Source: Wurfbainia villosa
Lineage: Eukaryota; Streptophyta; Magnoliopsida; Zingiberales; Zingiberaceae
Direction: 5' to 3'
Assembly (NCBI GenBank): GCA_025175895.1
Contig: CM045987.1
Span: 114,317,040-114,381,039, forward strand
Length of the DNA stretch: 64,000 bases
Shown here: one piece after another, positions 45,830-58,376 of the stretch
How positions within the stretch are numbered: the first letter of the stretch is position 1
How the letters are laid out: every line of letters begins with the position of its first letter
Made by a program: the position numbers and the translations under genes
The notes under the pieces: generated by a model
The model's input: only the letters and a program-made list of their open reading frames with translations
Database searches by the model: none
What the model was told of the DNA's origin: nothing

Positions 45830-46825
45830 TTAAATTTTCAGCACCACCTTATTCAAAATACAAGACCATGGTGTTACTGCGATTTAAATTCCCAGCACCA
45901 CCTTCTATCTCTGCCAGGTTAAATGTCCATCTTGGAAATTTGAATCCCAGGACCACGGTGGTAGTGGGATTTTAATCGCAGAATTTCGATGTTGCTGGCA
46001 TTGAAATCCCAGGAACACAATGATCCTGAGATTTAAATTTTCAACAACACGTCCAAATTCAAACTGGTTCTGATTCAAAAAGTGGTGCTGAGAATTATAT
46101 TCCCAGGAACACAGTGGTTTTGGGATTTGAATTCCCAGCAACACGTACAATTTTGAACTGGCCAAGAAATACGGTGGTGTTGGGAATTATAATCCCAGGA
46201 ACACAGTTTTGCTGGGAATTTAATTCCCAGGACCACGTACAATTTCAAACTGGCCGAGAAATAAGGTGGTGCTGAGAATTATGTTACCAGGAACATAGTG
46301 GTGCTGGAAATTAAATTCCCAGCACCACGTACAATTCCAAACTGGCCGAGAAATAAGGTGGTGCTGTGATTTATATTACCAGGAACACAGTGATGCTGGG
46401 AATTTAATTCCCAGCACATCTAATTCACTGGAGAAATAAGGTGGTCTTTGGGAATTATAATCCCGGGAACACGATTGGTCTGGGATTTGAATTCTCGTTG
46501 CAACGTCTGATTTAGCGGCGAGAAATAAGGTGGTGCTGGGAATTATAATCCCAGGAACACAGTGATCTTGGGATTTGAATTCTCGGCCTGTCTAATTTAA
46601 GTGAAATAAGGTGGTGTTAGAATTATAATCCTAGAACACAATGGTCACAGGATTTGAATTTCTAGCACCACGTCTGATTTAAAATTTGGCGGGTGTTGGC
46701 AATTATATTCACAGGAACACAGTGGTCCTGGGATTTAAATTTCCAGCACCACGTACGATTTCAAGTTGGCAGAGACCAAAAGGTGGTGCTGAGAATTATA
46801 TTCCCAACAACACTGTAGTCCTGGA
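45830..46825. repeat. Class I tandem array, about 95-bp imperfect units rich in inverted repeats
   Basis: Roughly ten degenerate units each carry phrases such as GGTGGTGCTGGGAATTATA, ATCCCAGGAACACAGTGG, TTGAATTCCCAGCACCACGT and CTGGCCGAGAAATAAGG. GGTGGTGCTGGGAATT pairs with AATTCCCAGCACCACG, so each unit can fold back. Single class I units recur at 47680-47860 and 48985-49020. Confidence 0.8.
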
Positions 46826-48966
46826 TTTTGACCGAAATCCATTGATGGACCTAGAGGAGTCCAAATTCCAAAATCTTGACATGGACTGAAAGACCTAACA
46901 GCTTCAAATGTTGATGTGTCGAGGAAACTTTGTTCTGATCCTCCTACCTCCCAGTTTTGGCCGCGTGCCATGTGGCACGGGGCCTGATTTATGAAATATG
47001 GCTGTGTAAACCTAATCAAACCTTGAATATCAAAAATTTTGAACACGGATACACAGAGGGGCACTTCCCAAACCCACTGGACTTGGATTGGATCGAAGAT
47101 GAGGTGAATAGAGTCATCAATGGATTTTGACCGAAACCCATTGATGGACCTAGAGGAGTCCAAATTTCGAAATCTTGCCATGGACTGAAAGCCCTAACAG
47201 CTTCAAATGTTGATGTGTCGAGGAAACTTTGTTCTGATCCTTCTACCTCCCAGTTTTGACCGCGTGTCACGTGGCACGGGGCATGATTTCTGAAATATGA
47301 CTGTGTAAACCTAATCAAACCTTGAATATCAGAAATTTTGGACACGGATACACAGAGGGTCACTTCCCAAATCCACTAGACTTGGATTGGATCGAAGAAG
47401 AGGCATCAATAAGTTTTGACCGAAACCCATTGATGGACCTAGAGGAGTCCAAATTCCGAAATCTTGACATGGACTGAAAGACCTAACAACTTCAAATGTT
47501 GATGTGTCGAGGAAACTTTGTTCTGATCCTCCTACCTCCCAGTTTTGGCCGCGTACCACGTGGCATGGGGCCTGATTTCTGAAATATGGCTGTGTAAACC
47601 TAATCAAACCTTAAATATCAGAAATTTTGGACACGGATACACAGAGCGCCACTTCCCAAACCCACTAGACTTGGGATTTGAATTTCTAGCACCACGTACA
47701 ATTTAAAGCTGGCCGAAAAAATGAGTGGTACTGGCAATTATATTCACAGGAACACAGTGGTCCTGGGATTTAAATTTCCAGCACCACGTACGATTTCAAG
47801 TTGGCAGAGACCAAAAGGTGGTGCTGAGAATTATATTCCCAACAACACTGTAGTCCTGGATTTTGACCGAAATCCATTGATGGACCTAGAGGAGTCCAAA
47901 TTCCAAAATCTTGACATGGACTAAAAGACCTAACAGCTTCAAATGTTGATGTGTCGAGGAAACTTTGTTCTGATCCTCCTACCTCCTGCTGGTCAAGGTG
48001 CCATGTGGCACGGGCCCGATTTATGAAATATGGTGGTAAACCTAATCAAACCTTGAATATCAAAAATTTTGAATACGGATACACAGAGGGGCACTTCCCA
48101 AACCCACTGGACTTGGATTGGATCGAAGATGAGGTGAATAGAGTCATCAATGGATTTTGACCGAAACCCATTGATGGACCTAGAGGAGTCCAAATTTCGA
48201 AATCTTGCCATGGACTGAAAGCCCTAACAGCTTCAAATGTTGATGTGTCGAGGAAACTTTGTTCTGATCCTTCTACCTCCCAGTTTTGACCGCGTGTCAC
48301 GTGGCACGGGGCATGATTTCTGAAATATGACTGTGTAAACCTAATCAAACCTTGAATATCAGAAATTTTGGACACGGATACACAGAGGGTCACTTCCCAA
48401 ATCCACTAGACTTGGATTGGATCGAAGAAGAGGCATCAATAAGTTTTGACCGAAACCCATTGATGGACCTAGAGGAGTCCAAATTTCGAAATCTTGACAT
48501 GGACTAAAATACCTAACAACTTCAAATGTTGATGTGTTGAGGAAACTTTGTTCTGATCCTCCTACCTCCCAGTTTTGGCCGTGTACCACGTGGCATGGGA
48601 CCTGATTTCTGAAATATGGCTGTGTAAACCTAATCAAACCTTAAATATCAGAAATTTTGGACACGGATACACAGAGCGCCACTTCCCAAACCCACTGGAC
48701 TTGGATTGGATCGAAGAAGAGGTAAATAGGGCCATCAATGGGTTTTGACCGAAACCCATTGATGGACCTAGAGGAGTCTAAATTTCAAAATCTTGACATG
48801 GACTGAAAGACCTAACAACTTCAAATGTTGATGTGTTGAGGAAACTTTGTTCCGATCCTCCTACCTCCCAGTTTTGGCCGCGTGTCATGTGGAACGGGGC
48901 CTAATTTCTGAAATATGGATGTGTAAACCTAATCAAACCTTGAATATCAGAAATTTTGGGCACGGA
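46826..48966. repeat. Class II tandem array, seven units of about 290-300 bp
   Basis: Units start TTTTGACCGAAA at 46826, 47125, 47414, 47861, 48155, 48444 and 48743. A class I unit is spliced between the third and fourth. Units 1-3 and 4-6 match at a constant offset of about 1030 bp, so a 1.03-kb block was duplicated in tandem after the small array formed. Repeated ORFs of 92-148 aa on minus follow the units and show no domain. Confidence 0.88.
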
Positions 48967-49073
48967 AGATGTGAATAGGGTTGTCAATTCCCAGCACCAC
49001 GTACAATTTCGAACTGGCATTCTAATATAAACATTGTTTCCTTTACAAATATTTACACAACCACTATTTACAA

Positions 49074-50501
49074 TTAGGAATTAGTAGGCGGTGACATTCT
49101 ACAAGACCTCCTATTATGCCCAAGCTGTTTGCATCTGCTGCATTTATTTTTCACCCTCCCAGTATGTTTAGACTCGATGCGTGTCTTTTTTCTTCGCCCC
49201 GGCTGCACAAGACTACGAGGAGGTAAAACTCCAAAAATTTTGTCACTATTAGGCCAAAATTTCTTACTTCGACATGGGTAAATACGATCCATGTGAGTGG
49301 CCTCCCAAGTTTCCCTTAGAAAATAATACTCACAATAATGGTATGGATCCATGTTCCGATATATGATGACTGCAATAGCATGCGAGCAAGGAATTCCTGA
49401 AATTTGAAACTCACCGCAAATGCAACTGCGCCTCTCCAAATCAACAATATACGAAGAAGCTATTATCTGTACTTCCATTTCCGATTGTGAGTATGGGAAT
49501 ACTGAATATAATCGAGTTCTTTCTCTCCTTTCATCAATCTCTTTAATGGCATAAGGTGTTAGAAAACCTGACCTTTTTGAAGATTCTTCCCTACGGTTAA
49601 AGAACCATTGAGCAACCTTTCTTCTAGTGTTATCAATTAAACTGGTGATGGGGAGTTCACGTGTTTCCTTGAATAATGCATTTAAACTCTCAGAACAATT
49701 AGTGGTTAACATTGTGTACCTCCTCCCAGGAAAGTGTGCATTGACCCATCTTTTTGGATCGATCTTTTGTAGCCACGCATATGCATCCTTGTGTTTGTCA
49801 TGCATGTTCTGCATTAATCAATCAAACTCAATGCTGTATCGTTTGGCTCGTCACGCCTAAAATAAACCTAATGAGGATCTATTCTGGGTATCTGTTACCA
49901 TGTTACAAGACAAGTGATAGCAACAAAAAGCATGATGCGCAGATGGATACACTTTGTTAACTGCTGATATAATCTCTCGATGTCTATCCAACACAATGCT
50001 CAACGACTCTGGCAGGACAGCAAGAAATGTCTTTACATGATCCAAAAACCACTCCCAGGTAGATCCACATTCAACTTCGGCAATTCCAAATGCAACTGGC
50101 ATAATTTTTTCATTACCGTCAACGGCAGTAGCCATTAGCAACACACCAGGATACTTGCCAGTGATATGTATAGTATTAATTCTAATTAGTTTTCGCAAAT
50201 AAGACCTGAATACTCTTCCACAAGCACCAAATGCCCAAAAACATCGCTGGAATTGATTTTCACCATTTCTTAGTACTGCAACATAGGTATCAGGATCTCT
50301 AACTCTTAACTCACGCAAGTACATTGGAAGATCAATATAGGTCTGATCAAAATCACCAACCACTCTTTTTAATGATTTCTGTCTGGCTGTGTATGCTTTC
50401 TTGTATGAAATGTGAACACCAAACTTAGCTTGCATTTCTCTTCGAATTGAACTTGGTTTGAAATCATCAGAAGTAGCTAACCGTCCTACAATCTGGAGCA
50501 T
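49074..50501 (-). pseudogene. MULE transposase (MuDRA-like), two exons, catalytic Asp changed
   Basis: Exon A runs from 50501 to 49899 and exon B from 49808 to 49074; a 90-bp phase-0 GT-AG intron (49809-49898) lies between. Exon A has the MULE N-terminal repeat (FGVHISYKKAYTARQKSLK), then GKYPGVLLMATAVDGNEKI and TWEWFLDHVK. The usual DGTH just before GKY reads NTIH, so the first DDE Asp is Asn (residue 109, codon 50175-50177). The second Asp is kept (LDRHREI, D172). Exon B carries CSESLNALFKE, a SWIM finger (C121, C123, C133, H135 of exon B) and a CCHC knuckle (C225, C228, H233, C238). The N-terminus beyond 50501 is cut by R8. DNA-transposase role; likely inactive. Confidence 0.85.
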
Positions 50502-50524
50502 GGTGATATGATGTTTCTAATCGT

Positions 50525-53194
50525 TCATCACACGCCGGGAGTTCCGCTGCAAAAATCCAAGAACATCTCTCAGACGGGTGACAATACCAATCTTACATAC
50601 AAGGCCTACACGACCACTATACATCAGTCAACACGACCGGAATCCAAACAACACACACAGGTCATAAGGCCTCAGGCCAACAATCAAAGTAAATGGTAAA
50701 CAGTCTACAATAACTAGACTTACCCCTTCTGCCATCTGGGTAAGAATACCCAACCAAAACCAATCGAAATAAAATCCAAATAAAGGTCCATAAGGACATT
50801 AAATATCCACGAGTACATAAATCCAACTCTAGACCTAAACATATCTTCTATACAAAATCCAAAAAAAAAACATAAATCAAACCACTAATAAACTATTACG
50901 ACGAGGGGCGTTTGACAACTAGACTCTCCTAACAGCTTCATCCTGAAATAGATATAAATCAACGGGGTAAGTTCAAAGAACTCAGCGGATATAGTCAATA
51001 TGCAAGGTAAGAAATAGCTAACAATAACAATCATGTCAGTACGTACAGTCTTATATATATAGGGTATGCAAGAAAGAAATATAAAAGGATTGTACTTACC
51101 TGAATCTTCTACCCTGATATAGGAGCATGTGTCAAACTAGAAGAAATAAAGTCATCACCATATACAAATATGTATCCTGTATGCATGGCAATCATATGCA
51201 ACATCCAAGGCAGCAATCAAAATGCAGCAAATACAATACAAATGCTATCCATGTAAAAATGCATGCGGTGCAAATGACATGGTCACCCTTGACGCCAGTC
51301 AGCTGCCTCACACGCGATGGTGAAGCCGAGTGGATAGGGCTATGACAACTGTGCACTCTGCCATCACTGCTCCTGAGTGACCGAGTGGATAGGATGCTGT
51401 CGGAGTACACCTATCCTCCTGCCTCAAACAGAGTGGGGGAGCAATGCTCTCATCTTCCGGTGTCGTAGACCAGAGGAGGGATCCCTGCCCGCTACCACGC
51501 TGCCTCATCGCTACCCATGAGAGGACCAGAGGAGCCTGACAGAGCAACTGCACACACCCTCCTGATGTACCACTAACCCATGAGTGGCAGCATGTGCAGA
51601 CCATGTAACTAGCTGCGGGCTCAACTATAAAGGAACCCCGTCCAGCCATCATACAATCATGCAAGATGGTGCATGATACTAAAGCATGTAATACCAACTA
51701 AAACACATATCCGAATAATATACACAACCAATAAGTACATATCTATGATCCAAATAAAACAGGAAAGATATAATCATAAACCGATAAAATGCATGTATCA
51801 AGTAGGCACAAAAACATGCAAGGCAGATAAACATGAAAATTATTGCAAGCTATACTAACTAGCATATTAACATGACTATATCTAAAAGATAAGTCAAAAT
51901 ACCCGCCTGATAAAATGCTCGAGAAAATAACGAAATCATCACGACTGTGGACCTGCCTCGTGACCGAAACCTGCATACATCATAATTATTGTTAAGCACA
52001 AAAATGCAATCTACCGACAAATTGAATACTTAATCGATTTCTTACATAACCAATTAACCCAAAGGCTTAATAAAATCTCAATCACCTTCCACCTAATATA
52101 ACTGTCCTTTCGTCCAATTACTCGAATATAATTTCTCAACTCCTATCATCATGTGTACAACATCCAAACAAAACCTCACAACTAACTCACCGAAAGTATA
52201 TCCACCCCACAGCCCAAAACACATTCTAAAATAAATAAAATATCATCCAACCATCCAATAACAATCGAATACCATAACGATCAACCGAATAACACCAAAA
52301 TCGTGCTTACCGACCCTAGGATCCCACCGACAGCCAATCTTCCCCCAAATCAGATCCCCAACTCAATTCCCCCCAACACAGTTAGCAAATCCCTAAATTT
52401 ATAGCCCCTAACTTGACCACAACATCTACCAAAAATAACAAGAGGAAAGAAACCTTACCAGCCGTGGAAACCTCACCGGCAACCCTTCCCCTAAAGCTGA
52501 CAGTCCTATTCACCGACTGCGATTGGTGCTCACGATCCCTCTTCACCGGAAAAATCCAACGCCTATGCCCCTGCCCTTCCTCCGGCAGAAATCACACGGC
52601 TGATTACAATTGGAAAGCCACCCAAATCCAAGCTTCCAACCCGTCCACAGAGGCTATCGAGGATGCCGGTCTCCTCTTGCAGAGGAGAGGGAGACTGTGG
52701 CGACGCACGGGGGAAAAGGCGGCGACGGAAGGGCATTGTGGCGTCGGTGGCAGAGGAGTCGAGCAGAGGTCGGCCGTGGACGGGGCAACGAGCGGCATGG
52801 CAACAACCGGATGGCACAGCGAGGAAGAAGACTCGCGTGTGAGAAGATTGCGAGAGGGAGATCGCGAGAAGAGCGAGGTGGATGTCGGGTGCGGTGGGGA
52901 GAAATGAAACCACGAACGAAGCTTTTTCGATGGGTTTAATTAAAAGGACCGGTCCAATTATTTAGCCCTAAACCTAGATTAGGTTTTTAATAGCGGGTTG
53001 GGTTTAGCAAACGGGTCAGGTTTCAGACCCTATAAGACTAAGCCTAAATCCACTTAACTCCGTTATCATTAAGCCAAGGTTCGGTTCAACAAAATCCCTT
53101 ACCATGGTTTAATAAATTCCAAAAAATAAATTCCCTAATTAACGAATAATAGAGAAATCAACCTGCCACAAAATTTTATTCGGGGTATTTTACA
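50525..53194 (-). repeat. R8 3' LTR
   Basis: The minus strand starts TGTAAAATACCCCG at 53194 right after the PPT and ends near GGCGTGTGATGA (about 50525), next to transposase sequence. The inner edge is clear; the outer edge is approximate. It contains a GC-rich block at 52600-52900. No gene. Confidence 0.7.
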
Positions 53195-53208
53195 TTCTCC
53201 CCCACTTA
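53195..53208 (-). other. R8 polypurine tract
   Basis: TTAAGTGGGGGAGAA on minus next to the LTR start. Confidence 0.8.
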
Positions 53209-53261
53209 ATAAAAATTTGGTCCCTAAATTTCCTACTCAGATGCATAATGAGTAAGAAATA

Positions 53262-53961
53262 TCACAAGTACTGAAAATATATATCACGTACCTTAAGTAA
53301 ACAAGTGGGGTTATTGAGCTCTGATCTTTTCTTCAAGCTCCCAAGTAGCCTCCTCATCGGTGTGGTGACTCCACCCGACCTTGACAAGTCACACAATCTT
53401 ATTCCGCAACTATCGTTCCTTGTGATCCAAAACTGCATCAACCTCTCAAGGTAAGTAGCATCAGTCGAACGGAACCCGACACATCCGATGTAATATGTGT
53501 GGAGTCCGCACATACTTCTCAAAGATGGACACATGGAACACATCATGAATACTCGTCAAAGATGGTGGTAGCGCTAGACGGTAAGCGACTGCTCCGATCC
53601 TCTCCAAAATCTCAAACGGACCAATGTATCTAGGAGCTAGCTTACCTCGGAGGCCAAATCTTTTCACCCCTTTCGTGGGTGAGACTCGCAAGAATACATG
53701 ATCACCAATAGAGAATTCCAGAGGTCTCCGTCTCCGATCTGCATAACTCTTCTGGCGATCCTGCACCTCTTCCATCCTACGTCTGATAGTACGGACCAAC
53801 TCTGCCTCATGCTGAGCTCTCTGGGGTCCTAGTAACTGGGCCTCCCCAACCTCCTCCCAGAGGGTGGGTGTACGACACTGTCTACCATACAATGCTTCAT
53901 ACGGGGCCATTTGGATAGCCGAATGATAACTGTTATTGTAGGCGAATTCCACTAACGACAA
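53262..53961 (-). pseudogene. pol: R8 Pol: integrase C-terminus and chromodomain
   Basis: The 166-aa frame from 53961 contains FAYNNSYHSAIQMAPYEALY, the GKLAPRYIGPFEILERIG motif (GPY/F module) and YRLALPPSLTSIHDVFHVS. In the next frame a chromodomain is readable (LVKVGWSHHTDEEATWELEE) but holds several stops, and it ends near 53290. Chromodomains direct chromovirus integration to heterochromatin. Confidence 0.88.
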
Positions 53962-54021
53962 GTGGTCCTCTCAGTTGCCCCCAAAATCTAAAACACAGGA
54001 CCTCAGCAAATCCTCTAGCGT

Positions 54022-54522
54022 CTAAATGGTTCGCTTAGACTGTCCATCTGTCTGCGGATGGAATGCAGTACTAAAACGAAGCTGCGTGCCTAAGGCCTGC
54101 TGCAGACTCTGCCAAAACCGGGACATGAACCGGGGATCTCTATCTGATATAATGCTCAAAGGAACACCATGCAATCTGATGATCTCCCGATAATATAACT
54201 CTGCCAAACGATCCAGAGAGTCGGTCTTCCGAATCGATAAGAAGTGCGTGGATTTGGTTAGTCGGTCAACGACTACCCAAATCGCGTCATAGCCTTGATG
54301 TGTCCTAGGTAAACCCACCACAAAATCCATAGTAATGTGATCCCACTTCCACTCAGGAATAGGAATCCTCTGAAGTAGTCTGGCTGATCTTTGGTGCTCA
54401 GCCTTCACCTGCTGACAAACTAGACATCTAGCTACAAAATCTGCGATGTCTTTCTTCATGTCGTTCCACCAATACAAACGCTTTAAATCTCGATACATGT
54501 GGGTTCCGCCTGGGTGGATCAC
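54022..54522 (-). pseudogene. pol: R8 Pol: integrase core
   Basis: A 166-aa piece with the zinc-binding CLVCQQVKAEHQ, then WDHITMDFVVGLP (first Asp), SIISDRDPRFMSRFWQ (second Asp) and FHPQTDGQSKRTI. The catalytic Glu of QSERTI is Lys here (GAG to AAG at about 54034-54036), and the next CAG has become TAG. Inactive in this copy. Confidence 0.9.
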
Positions 54523-54926
54523 AAATCGAGAGCGATGAGCCTCCTGAAGTAACTCCTCTATGACCGGGTGAGACTGAGGTACGCATAATCTTCCCCGAAA
54601 ATAAATTATACCTCCGTCATCTCGGGTGAACTCACCGCTATCCGGTTATCCGACCGCCAATGAATCAGAATGCCGACATCGCTCGAGCCTCCTGACTTTC
54701 GTCCGATAGACGATCGAGCAACCATGGTAACCAATTCCTCGCTCCGGTCCTCGCCCTCAAGGCTCAACTCAGAGAAACCCTAAATCAAATCCGTGACTAA
54801 AACTCGGAAGGAAGCTAAAGTCCCTCGGGACTTCCGGCTAAGTGCATCGGCAACTACATTGGCTTTCCCTGGGTGGTAGCTAATGATACAGTCATAATCC
54901 TTCAGAAACTCCATCCATCTCCTCTG

Positions 54927-55490
54927 TCAGAGATTGAGTTCCTTCTGCGTAAATAGATATTTGAGACTCTTATGATCAGTGAGAATCTCAAATGTAATAC
55001 CATACAGATGATGCCTCCAAATCTTCAAGGTAAAGATAATAGCGGCTAACTCTAAATCATGAACTGGGTAGTTTTTCTCATGCTCCTTCAACTGTCGAGA
55101 AGCATAAGAGACTACCGCCGCGGCCGCATCAATATCGCGCTTAAACTTGAGAGACGACGTATAAAGGACGAAACCGCTGCCCTCGATGGCAATACCGTAA
55201 TCGTGCCAAACCAATCTCTTCTTCAACTTATGAAAACTAGTCTCTCATGCCTCTGACCACATGAATTTTACGCCCTTCCTGGTAAGGCGTGTCAATGGCA
55301 TAGCGATGCTCGAGAAATCCTCAATGAACCGTCTGTAATAACCGACCAAGCCTACGAAACTGCGAACCTCCTGAACTGATTTTGGCTGCTCCCAACTGGT
55401 AACAACCTCAATCTTCTGGGGGTCAACTGAAATACCTCTACTAGAAATCACATGTCCCAGAAAACCACTGAGGGTAACCAGAACGCGCAC
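54927..55490 (-). pseudogene. pol: R8 Pol: RT end and RNase H
   Basis: 55490-55245 holds ISVDPQKIEVVTSWEQPKSV and VGLVGYYRRFIEDFS, the RT connection. 55226-54927 has the RNase H domain with VVSYASRQLKEHEKNYPVHD, LELAAIIFTLKIWRHHLYG and ILTDHKSLKYLFTQKELN. Frame breaks lie between the parts. Confidence 0.88.
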
Positions 55491-56092
55491 TTATTGAACT
55501 TCGCATATAGTCGCTTCTGTCGGAGCCTATCCAAAACACAACGAAGATGTTGCGCGTGTTCCTCTTCAGAATGAGAATAGACCAAAATGACATCAATAAA
55601 AACAATGATGAACCGATCTAGAAAATCCATAAATTCACAGTTCATCAAATCCATGAATACCGCTGGAGCATTGGTAGGCCCAAATGGCATTACCAAAAAC
55701 TCATAGTGTCCATATCTGGTACAGAACGCTGTCTTCTGAATGTTTGAGTCTCTAACCCTTAGTTGATGATATCCGGACTATAGATCAATCTTAGAATATA
55801 CTGATGTACCTCTGAGCTGATCAAACAAGTCCTCAATACGTGGCAGGGGATATTTATTCTTGATAGTGACGGCGTTCAACTGCCTGTAGTCGATGCATAA
55901 TCTCATCGATCCATCTTTCTTCTTCACAAAAAGAACCGGAGAACCCCAGGGTGATACACTAGGGCGAATAAAACCTCTGCCCAAAAGTTCCTGGAGATGA
56001 ACCTTTAGCTCGTCCAACTCTCTCGGGGTCATACGATAAGGAGCTTTCGATGCCGACGATGTCCCAGGAATTAACTCAATCATGAACTCCAC
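55448..56092 (-). pseudogene. pol: R8 Pol: reverse transcriptase
   Basis: GRGFIRPSVSPWGSPVLFVK, SMRLCIDYRQLNAVT and YPLPRIEDLFDQL are classic gypsy RT blocks, ending YSKIDL then a TAG in place of a sense codon. The palm reads VFIDVILVYS: the second Asp of the FIDD catalytic pair is Val (codon 55589-55591). RT activity would be lost. Confidence 0.92.
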
Positions 56093-56146
56093 TTGCCTTC
56101 TAGGAGGCAGGCCCGGTAACTCCTCTGGAAAGACATCCGAAAATTC

Positions 56147-56740
56147 TTAGACAGTAGGAATGTCATTAATCTGAGAGTCACCACTGTCTTCTACATTGAT
56201 CATAGATAATAGAAAACCCTGGCAACCATGCAATAAAAGCTTCTGAGCTTGAATCGCAGAAATGGTCGCTATGTCGTCGTCCCGGATGCCAGTGAAATCC
56301 CACGAGGGTTGGTTCGGAGGTCGAAATGTGACCACCCTCGTCTAACAATCAACCGTGGCATGATATGCTGACAACCACTCCATGCCAAGTATAATGTCGA
56401 ACTCGACCATGTCCAGTACCAATAAATCTACAGTAAGTATGATGTTATCGAAATCTAAGGGATAACCTCGGACCTCCTGGGTAACGTCCAACGTATCACC
56501 AGACGGTAGAGAGATGATTAATCGTTGTGATCTAATAGTAGGTAGTCTACCAATCTCTCTCATAAATGCACGAGAAATAAACGAATGCGAACTGCCAGTA
56601 TCAATTAGTATAATAGCTGAAAATGCATAAAATGAAACTGTACCGTGAAAAACGGATTCGTTGGCTCGCTGTGCATCCTCTCTAGTAATCGCATGAATCC
56701 GCCCAGTCTCCGGTGGAGGTGGAGGTGGTAGCACTGCCAA
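56147..56740 (-). pseudogene. pol: R8 aspartic protease
   Basis: The frame 56740-56342 has AIILIDTGSSHSFISRAFM (DTG active site, Asp 47) and FDIILGMEWLSAYHATVDC. 56335-56147 continues toward RT (FRPPNQPSWDFTG). It processes the polyprotein in intact relatives. Confidence 0.88.
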
Positions 56741-56764
56741 AGGTGGCTGTGTCGGGGCCTGAGA

Positions 56765-57186
56765 CTAATACAAAGGCTGATACGTAGGTACGATACGGTC
56801 GGTACGATGGCTATGACCGCATCGCATCGCGAGTCGCAGCCTAGTCTCCGAACTAGTGGCGGGGTTGTAATCGAGCATCAATCGAATCCGAGAGGCCGCG
56901 ACTAGTATTGTATTTGCGGCCGGTGATCCGATATCGCAGCGATAGCATGTAACCTCGTGACATCGCACGCACCGAGTACTCCTGTCCATGCATGCCATAT
57001 GCAACTCCTGTAGGGGAGCCGCCTTCGCAGCGTTGTGAAGTCCGGCCGCTTCCTCTCTCGAGTCCTGCATCGACGCAACCATCCTCCCTGGATAGAAACC
57101 CTGGAAGCCACATGCTGAGCCTTCAACGAACAATCTTGGCTCAGGTGTCCAGGCAGTTTGCAATAATAGCAAACTAACTGTCCCAA
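56765..57186 (-). pseudogene. gag: R8 Gag zinc knuckle region
   Basis: CYYCKLPGHLSQDC (CX2CX4HX4C) at about 57130-57171, then a Gln/Gly-rich tail in shifted frames leading to the protease. Confidence 0.78.
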
Positions 57187-57411
57187 GGTGCAGGCTGATA
57201 CGGTATGCTCTCTCGATTCACGAGTACAGTAGGTGTCACTAGTGGGCGGCCTCCAGCTCTGCTGAGAAGACCGGGAGGGTCCAGTTGAAGATCATCCTGA
57301 CTTCTGAGGCCATCTAGATGCCCTAGAATGACTCTGACCCGACTGACTGCGGCCACTTTGCTGCTATCAAATAATCTGTGGTTGTTGGGTCTGTCCTGTG
57401 GTTTGCTCTGT

Positions 57412-58376
57412 CTATTTTCTCTTCTTGTCAGTATTAGCTCTCTGTTGAGCCGACTCGATCAACAAAGCTCTATCCAATGCCTCTTGGTAGAAAGAACTGC
57501 CAAATCCTGCCATCTTGACCTGGAGATGCCCATCTAGTCCCTGAACAAATTGCATCATGTGTGACCTGTCCTCAGCGACTAACTCTGGACAAAACCTGGC
57601 TAACTGATTAAATTCTGTATTATACTCCATCACTGAGCGATTATTTTGTCAAAGACTCAGAAAATCCTGACGTCGCATCATCTAATATGATCGTGGAAAG
57701 TACTGACTCTCAAAGGCCTCTCTAAATCTCGCCTAGGTAATCTGCTACTCGCTGATGATCAAGCGTTGCGTGTCCCACCAAACCTCGGCCTCGCCTCGTA
57801 AATGGAAAGCCGCCAACTCTGTCTTCTCCCACTCAGAGCAGACCATATAGTAGAAAGTACACTCCATAGTCTCGATCCAAGACTGAGCCACGCTCGGATC
57901 AGTCTCTCCGCTGAATAAGGTGAACTGACTTTTCATCAACTTTGCTAAACCAGGAATCCGAGCTCGTGTTGCAGCCACATCAGTAGGATGAGTAGGGTCC
58001 ATCGCAGGAGCTGATGAAACAACTGTAGATGGTGCCGCTGCCTGAGCAGAAGAAGATACCGAGTGTGGGCCATCCGACACCACTGACGGGCCTGTCGGGT
58101 CTGTAGTAGCATGCCCTACTGGCGGGGGTGTCTGAAGTGTAGCAGCAGGTCTCCCGCTGGTACATCAGATACCCCAGAAGTGGATATCTCTGGAGGAGGA
58201 ACCGCCGAGGACTGAGGATCCACGACTCCCGTAGCACCATGTGGAATCTGACCCTGATCAACATGCTCACCCTCAATAGATCTTTCTGGCAACTCTATCG
58301 CCAAAGATCTCAAGGTCCTCTGGCGTAGCCGCCCCGCACCACGTCTTGGTGCAGGAGCACGCCCACCTCGTCTCAT
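57412..58376 (-). pseudogene. gag: R8 Gag capsid region
   Basis: Likely start ATG 58376 (MRRGGRAPAPRRG), frameshifted before 58083. Then IPGLAKLMKSQFTLFSGETD, WIETMECTFYYM and HLRGEAEVWWDTQ match the gypsy Retrotrans_gag domain, and after stops YNTEFNQLARFCPELVAEDR follows. At least three in-frame stops lie between 57745 and 57640. Confidence 0.85.

Larger units (their letters stand above)
33290..50524. mobile_element. MULE-like segment carrying a Ulp1-like gene and a MuDRA-like transposase
   Basis: A Ulp1/C48-like gene on plus (33490-45553) and a Mutator-like transposase on minus (49074-50501) converge on 3 kb of tandem repeats. MULEs that carry Ulp1-like peptidase genes are known in plants (Kaonashi type). 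The left boundary is a guess, and the right end is displaced or lost behind R8 and R9. The two genes could instead be neighbours by chance. Confidence 0.55.

Noticed and set aside
46735..48637. Repeated minus-strand ORFs of 92-148 aa as a protein family
   Set aside because: They repeat exactly with the class II DNA units, lack domains, and end at arbitrary points in each unit.
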